Positions 33,542 through 39,592 of a DNA stretch of 39,592 bases are shown here, one piece after another. Origin of the DNA: Amanita rubescens (taxonomy: Eukaryota > Basidiomycota > Agaricomycetes > Agaricales > Amanitaceae); the NCBI GenBank assembly GCA_015039365.1, contig WION01000490.1, positions 1 to 39,592 on the forward strand, read 5' to 3'. Position numbers and translations under genes: made by a program. Below the pieces are notes generated by a model. That model ran no database searches, was not told where the DNA came from, and saw only the letters and a list, made by a program, of their open reading frames with translations. Positions within the stretch are counted from its first letter, which is position 1; every line of letters begins with the position of its first letter.

Positions 33542-33998
33542 GGCAAGCCAAAGATCAACTTTTGATGCCCTTCATATCTATTAAGTATCTACAACTGCCA
33601 TCGCCGTGGAAAGTCCGACATCAAGACCGCATGACGTCCTGTCATCGCTTCATCCTACCTTGGACTGTGGCAGCGGTAGTATGATGCCATTGCAAAGACT
33701 CGTTCTGTCCCCGTCATTTCGCTTGTGCCTGGCTACAAAATTCAAATGTCGCACCCTAGAAGATGGTAGCGGCGATAGGGGTCGAAGATACTTCTGCTCC
33801 CCAATCTCTGGCGCCGGCGCTTACTGACATTCTTGTTCTGGGGATGACATGTCACCACCGGCCCGCCTCGCCGACATCTGCCGCTCACATCGGCGCCGGA
33901 CGTTGCCGGGAAGTTGGGGTTTGTTGTGATGACTCTTACTTGGTGCGCGACACAAAATACTAAGTAGTAAACTTCATTTGCGTTCGGCACTTGCAATC
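33542..33998. promoter_or_regulatory. shared divergent promoter region
   Basis: This 457-bp gap separates the starts of the minus-strand membrane protein and plus-strand PMS1, so both promoters must lie here or overlap. No clear TATA box or named factor site can be pointed to. Confidence 0.45.
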
Positions 33999-36900
33999 AT
34001 GGAAAATTCCGAGTCAACAACTGAAGATACTTCCAGAATCAAAGCGCTCGACAAGGCATCCATACACAGGATATCGTCTGGTCAGGTCGTGATAGATCTT
34101 CAGACGGCTGTCAAGGAACTCGTGGAGAACAGCTTGGATGCAGGCGCGACAAGCATAGGTCCGTCACGGTTGGACGTGCTTTTTCGTGTTTGAGCACTCA
34201 TCTTTGGTTTCGCGCGTCATTCAGAGGTGCGCTTCAAGCAGTATGGTGTAACAAGCGTTGAAGTCATTGACAATGGATGTGGTATTGCCGGGAAAGATTG
34301 GGAGAGTGTCGGTACGTCTTCGGCGCGTCTTGGGCAATTCCCTTGTCGATTACTAGTGTTTTGATTGCAGGCTTGAAGTATTACACCTCTAAACTAGCTA
34401 CCTTTGACGACCTCTCTACTGTCCGCAGTTTCGGTTTTCGGGGAGAGGCTCTTTCCTCCCTTTGCGCTTTGTGCGATAACGTTACCGTCATTACGGCGAC
34501 GAGCGGCCCCATGGGTATCCAGCTGGACTTGGAGCACAGTGGAAAGGTAGCAAAGAAGACGAAAGTAGCTAGACAAGTAAGCTTGGGCCAGTGGCATCTC
34601 CCCATAAAACAAGGTTGACAATATCATATTGTAGCGAGGAACAACTGTACAATTCACAGGGTTATTCGCTCAACTGCCCGTCCGCAGGAAGGAATTGCAA
34701 AGGAACATGAAACGAGAGTTTGGCAAAGCCCTTGGCCTGTTAAACGCATATGCTTTGGGTCCTTGTGCAGGCATGGATGGCTCAGGACGCGGGACGAGGC
34801 TTACGGTCAGCAACCAACAAGAAAATGGGTAAGAGGTGCCCTATTTCCGACCAACTATCCACCAAGGCTCATCACTTTAAGAAAGAAAATCGACCAAATC
34901 AAAACGACGGCACTTCGTCGTTCAAGGCATCTCTAACAGCTCTCTGGGGTCCCAAAGCGATGGAAAACATGGTCGAGCTGAACCTGAGCTTCCGTTTCCA
35001 GCAGGAGAAATCAGCTTTGAGGCGGATCAGAGACAGACATGCTGAGCCAGGTTCCCAAACTCAGGGGCTATGCGACGATGACAATAATGATGACACCATT
35101 CCTATTCAAGTAAAGGGTCTGATTTCTAAGTTCTCCGTTGGGGCGGGCCGAACAGGGACGGATAGACAGTTTTTCTATGTCAACGGGCGGCCGTGCAATT
35201 TAACCAAAGTGCAGAAGGGATTCAATGAGGTTTATAGAACGTTCAATGCCAACCAGGCACCGTTTATTTTGGCAGACTTTATTGTCCCAACCGGTGGGTC
35301 ATTTAGCCGCCTATCAGAACGAAACGATCTAAGATTCCTCTAGAATGTTGCGACATCAACGTCAGCCCTGATAAGCGTACCATCTTTCTCCAGAGTGAAG
35401 GGAAGCTGATTGATGCTCTCAAGGTAGGCGCAACGGTTACTGTAATACATGTAACAAACTCATGTTTCTAGGTTGCTCTCGAAACCGAGTTTTCATCGCA
35501 TCGGTCTACTTTTGATCTCAATCCGACTCCGATGTCTCAGCGAGCTCTCACGCAAACGACGTTCGATAGTCCTTTTTCGAAACGGCTGAATCTCAAGGCA
35601 GGCTCTGGTTTGATCAAGTCACAGTCGTTACCTACACCGACAAGTTCCAAGGATAAGGAAAAGGAAAAGGCTTTGCCGCCAGGAAGTGTAGCAGGCGAAC
35701 CATTATTTCTCCCTGAGCCAGTTGCAGATGAAGTTGGTGGAGCGCAAGCAGCTCCCGCCGTCGCCATAACAGAAGAGGCCGATACCCAGGAGGAAAGGAG
35801 AATACCAGCTAACGACAAGTCGCAATTGTTACCTATTCCGGCAACTTCCGAGGATAATGAAAACTGCCAGAGCCGGAGAGAACAGCTGGCGAAAAGTTGC
35901 CTCGACCTAAACCGCTCCCTGTACCAAATGAAGTTGAGGCAGCGCAAGCTTCTCCCGCTGGCCCCGAAAAGTCTAGAATGGACGAGGCTGAGACAGAAGG
36001 AGAAGTAAGAAAACCAGCTAAGGACACGGACATTGTCGATAAATCTCGTTCTATGGAGAAGCTGGACCATATGGACGTTGACGAGGGAGAGCGCCCCGAG
36101 AGGAGCAAGGAAAAGGAGATCGAGAAACCCGTCGTGCTGGATACGACGCAAGCTGCTTGGGGCCGAAAAAAAACAGCACCCGTACCCGAAAAGGAGTCTG
36201 ATGATCTTCCAGAACCCGACGGTGCTTCTGAGGAACCAGCGACGAAGAAGAGGAGGGTGGAGGTGGAGGATGCGCAAACTGACGCCAGTACCAGCGCGAG
36301 CAAGCCTGCCCGCAAGCCTCCCAGTAAGAGCGGGGCAGGTATGACCTCTCTGGATAGCCTGCGTAATCGGCTGGCCGGGTTTGCCAGAGGTGGCCTCCTG
36401 GCTACGGCTGCGTCGTCGAAAAAGGAACCACCTGCTAGGGACGAAGAGATGGACGCGGAAGACATGGAAGGCGTTGACAAAGTCAGGACACCTGGCAAGG
36501 ACGTACGGAAAGGACGAGATAGAAGACCCAGCTTTGAGATTATCGGCCCCAGGATCAAAACTTGTGTTACGCGAGGACCAACGACCTGTAGGCAGCGTAG
36601 ACAAGACACGGACAAGGTCCGACAGTGATACTGTCATGGAGGATGCCATTCCATCGATGAGTTCCACGACTGCACCACCCGAACACCACCCGGCATCCAA
36701 AGTTATCGAGATGGATGATGAACAGGATTTGGCATCTGAAACGTCAACGAAACAATCGGGTCAGCGTCCTGAAATTATTCGTGGCTCAGACACAGCATCT
36801 GGAAACGTGACATTACGGTTTGATATCGAACGATTAACTTCCGCGTGGACCCGGTTACGGAATCAAGTAGTCGGTGCCGAAGATGCTCCGTGTGTATCAA

Positions 36901-37749
36901 GCAAGGTTTCAGCTGATGCTGGCGTGGCAAATACGGAAGATAATGAGAGTGCAACGCGTGCTCTGGCGCGGGTTCTTGACAAGGCCGATTTTGCAAATAT
37001 GGACATTATCGGGCAGTTCAACCTTGGTTTTATCATTGTACGAAGGCAAAAGGCGGCGGCGTGTGATGACGGCGGGGAAAGAGATCAGATGGATGACCTC
37101 TTCATCGTAGACCAGCATGCTTCTGATGAGAAGTACAACTTTGAGACGTTGCAGCAAACGACAAGAATCCAGTCTCAGAAGCTTTTTAGGTGTGTACATC
37201 TGGCATATATCAGGCGACGCTGACTGGGACGCACAGACCCCGCCCATTAGAGCTGACGGCGGCAGATGAGCTCATTGCAATTGAAAACATGCACATGTTG
37301 CAGCAGAACGGGTTTGAGCTGGCGGTGGATGAAACAGCAGCTGTGGGTCAGGGTTCCAAGCTTAAAGTTACCGCCTTCCCTGTCAGCAAAAGTACCGAGT
37401 TTGGGATGGCAGGCAAGCCACCGTTCATTTTCGGGGTGACAGTGGCTGACGTTTGACAGATTTGGAAGAACTTCTGAACTTGATGAGGGACCAGCCGTCT
37501 GGTAACGTAGTGAGATGCTCTAAAGCCCGTGCGATGTTCGCAATGAGGGCTTGCCGGAAGAGCGTAATGATAGGAATGCCGCTGAATAAGAGTCAGATGA
37601 CCACCGTGGTTCAGCACATGGGCACAATAGAGCAACCTTGGAACTGCCCTCATGGACGGCCAACCATGCGGCATCTCTTTGACTTGTGCCAGGATGACCC
37701 GAGGCGAAAGCCACGGACGGTCATTTGGTCGTCGTTGGAAGGGATGTGA
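33999..37749 (+). CDS. PMS1: PMS1/PMS2-type MutL mismatch repair endonuclease subunit
   Basis: This is the partner of MLH1 in MutL-alpha, which nicks DNA in nuclear mismatch repair. Exons: 33999-34158, 34225-34311, 34371-34576, 34635-34828, 34882-35293, 35344-35423, 35472-37189, 37237-37412, 37460-37749. The N-terminal GHKL ATPase shows [19 protein letters not shown] and [13 protein letters not shown], followed by VNGRPCNL and [12 protein letters not shown] long acidic, low-complexity linker (about 35530-36750) precedes the C-terminal domain, with FNLGFIIVR, the endonuclease motif [21 protein letters not shown] and [11 protein letters not shown]. Single-base frame slips lie near 34910, 35890 and 36500; the last two compensate each other. 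Since all key motifs are intact, consensus errors are more likely than loss. The last intron (37413-37459) is GC-AG. The start is the ATG in CAATCATGG. Confidence 0.92.
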
Positions 37750-39116
37750 AATGTGATATCCCTACTTCTTTTTTTGGCCTTGTGCTTATGTTCGATATAT
37801 CTAATTGCTCGTTATCTAAAATATAGGAGTTTCAGACCAAACTATCGGTCTACCCAGGGTTTCCGTCTATGCTTCACTGACACTTCCCTGATTCATATTG
37901 GGTATGTTTGATCAGTGTCCATAACGACCCATGACATGCTTGATTTTTGCTCGGCGCGTATATTGAAGGCATCGGATATCAATCTCGGAACTTTGCATTC
38001 CGAGACCGTATTTTATATGCAAAGTATCTATGCGATGGCTTCTTTATTGCCAACGCGTCTCATACACTGGAGCCGCTGACCCTTTCTGTCATGCAACGCG
38101 ATTAGTATCCGGGCACCGTAGACAATGGACAACTTCTTACCTGCCGAAGTTCCGAGGTTATAGTATTCTCCATTGGGATAACTCTGTTGCCAGGTTTCAG
38201 TTCCTCGTGTTGTAACTATCATGGAGGTTGTGTGGCTAGCGATTGGAAGCTATACCGATCTCGGGTGAGTGACGTAGCTTTTGGAATGAACGATGTCTTT
38301 GCAGTCATTCTTATTGGCCCGACTAGGACCTACTAGGGTCCACCACACGATGAGGGACGCCTCGATGTAGGCCGTTGCAATAACCGGCCATTGATTAAAA
38401 TGCCATATTGACAATACGCAAAAGCTGCCGAAGTTTTTTTCCTGGCTAGCGGCCTAGCCAAAAGGCAGTTATGTCCCCAATAGTATCGCGGCGAGTCACG
38501 GGGTGATTCGAAGCTCGTTTCGTCTTCGGTATTCTTTTCGGTTTCACCGTACTCAATAACTTATTGCGGGGGGCCGTGCAACTGCTTTACTTGGATGACC
38601 AAATATGGACATGTCAGATTTTGATAAGTCATTCAACCCTAACATGAGAAATATTTAAGATCCATCTCCAGTGCCGTAACTTGCCATATATGAGCAAAAC
38701 TTCGCAGCGTCAATTCCAATAAAGATGTGGTCTTGGGCGCGTAGCCATGAGTCGATAGTCAAATATCCATGATGTACTTATTTTGAGATCGACACCCACA
38801 AAGGACACACGACTCGGTGCAATACTTATTTATGATAGATAGCCGGTTTGCGGCCACCGTATGCTATACGTAAGCTTTAGCCTAATACGGTCACAATCAG
38901 TAATCAAACAAGCGCAACAGACTAGTACCTTGACGGACCCTTGCAAGTTATCCCTGAACAAAAACAGCGCTTTGTTCGGATGCCATCTCCTTTTTTTTTG
39001 ACCTTTTAAATAATCCCGCGGCTGTCTATTCCACCATCTCCATCCCCTCCCGTTGCTCGTTACGGGTCACCGCGTGGCACCCATCCAACTTGAAAGACTT
39101 TGAAACCAACTTGGAG
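37750..39116. other. intergenic stretch between PMS1 and the G-alpha gene
   Basis: There is no open frame of note and no RNA gene is recognised. A T-run followed by CCTTTTAAATAATCC near 39003-39015 is about 100 bp before the G-alpha ATG and could be a TATA-like promoter element; CCATCTCCATCCCCTCC lies just after it. Confidence 0.5.
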
Positions 39117-39592
39117 ATGTTTTTCCCTAATCCTTGTATCAACCGTAATGCCGGCAATCAAGACGACACGGTTACACAAGACTCTGCAAGTATAACCACT
39201 CTTTTATCCGAGTCGAAGAAAGCATTGGAACAAAAGAAAAAGGCAACGCGATTGCTGCTTCTAGGTCTGTCTATCCGTGATGTATCTTACTCGACGTGTT
39301 CATCGGTTCTGCATGCAGGTCAATCGGAGTCCGGAAAGGTTCGCAATATATCCCCTTGACACGTCAGTCTTGCCTTAATACAAAGTTACTGCCCAGAGCT
39401 CCGTATTGAAGAGTATGCCCACTCCTTTTCTTGGTCGTCGGTGCTATTGCTTACATGGACACAGATTTTCAGCTCGCGTTTGCCCCAAAACAATTCAACA
39501 CCGATAGGTCCATGTGGAGGCTCGTTATACACCTAAACGTCTTAAGGTACGTTTCCTTCACCCTAAGAGCTTGTCCCCTTTCTGACCAATAT
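39117..39592 (+). CDS. heterotrimeric G-protein alpha subunit, 5' part
   Basis: This GTP-binding signalling subunit acts at the plasma membrane; only its start lies in the window. Exons: 39117-39264, 39319-39338 (20 bp), 39397-39412 (16 bp) and 39465-39546, then a GTACGT donor. The joined product has a Lys/Glu-rich helix (SESKKALEQKKKATRLLLLG), the P-loop GQSESGKS split over exons, and SVLKNFQLAFAP...WRLVIHLNVLR, matching the start of the helical domain. The usual P-loop is GAGESGKS. The first ATG is at 39117 (MFFPNPC); a non-ATG extension upstream is unlikely. No MGxxxS myristoylation start is seen, as in other divergent basidiomycete paralogues. The gene continues past 39592. Confidence 0.85.

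Overview
This window looks like nuclear DNA of a filamentous basidiomycete, most likely an Agaricomycete. The clues are introns of about 45-60 bp with fungal splice signals, a PMS1-type MutL gene split into nine exons, a divergent G-protein alpha gene with tiny exons in its P-loop, multi-pass membrane proteins of a type I associate with Agaricomycetes, a Ty1/copia element and a hAT transposase with fungal-style introns.

Layout. 1-1030: little coding signal and one CCACCG-rich minisatellite. 1030-6004: a field of several dozen short, mostly perfect hairpins with different sequences. It overlaps a series of candidate minus-strand introns whose splice sites often fall inside those hairpins; the product is not recognised. 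6020-17440: an 11.4 kb inverted-repeat structure made of about 590 bp outer arms, two opposed arrays of a 52-bp satellite (about 111 and 68 copies) and a unique 0.9 kb centre. 17460-20530: a broken hAT transposase gene that itself carries a 366-bp foldback element. 22107-24667: two ordinary-looking genes, an APH-like kinase fold protein and a three-helix membrane protein. 25942-31428: a complete but frameshifted minus-strand copia element with matching 5-bp target duplications. 31499-33541: a minus-strand multi-pass membrane protein. 33999-37749: PMS1, divergently transcribed from it. 39117-end: the 5' part of a G-alpha gene.

The left half is repeat and transposon territory; the right half is gene-rich. 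The most unusual parts are the hairpin/intron field and the giant satellite palindrome. Several single-base indels break otherwise conserved genes (PMS1, the membrane protein) and separate the two copia LTRs, and they also pepper the inner satellite copies. Unpolished consensus sequence is therefore a live explanation for many apparent frameshifts. All family calls come from reading motifs by eye; no database was searched.
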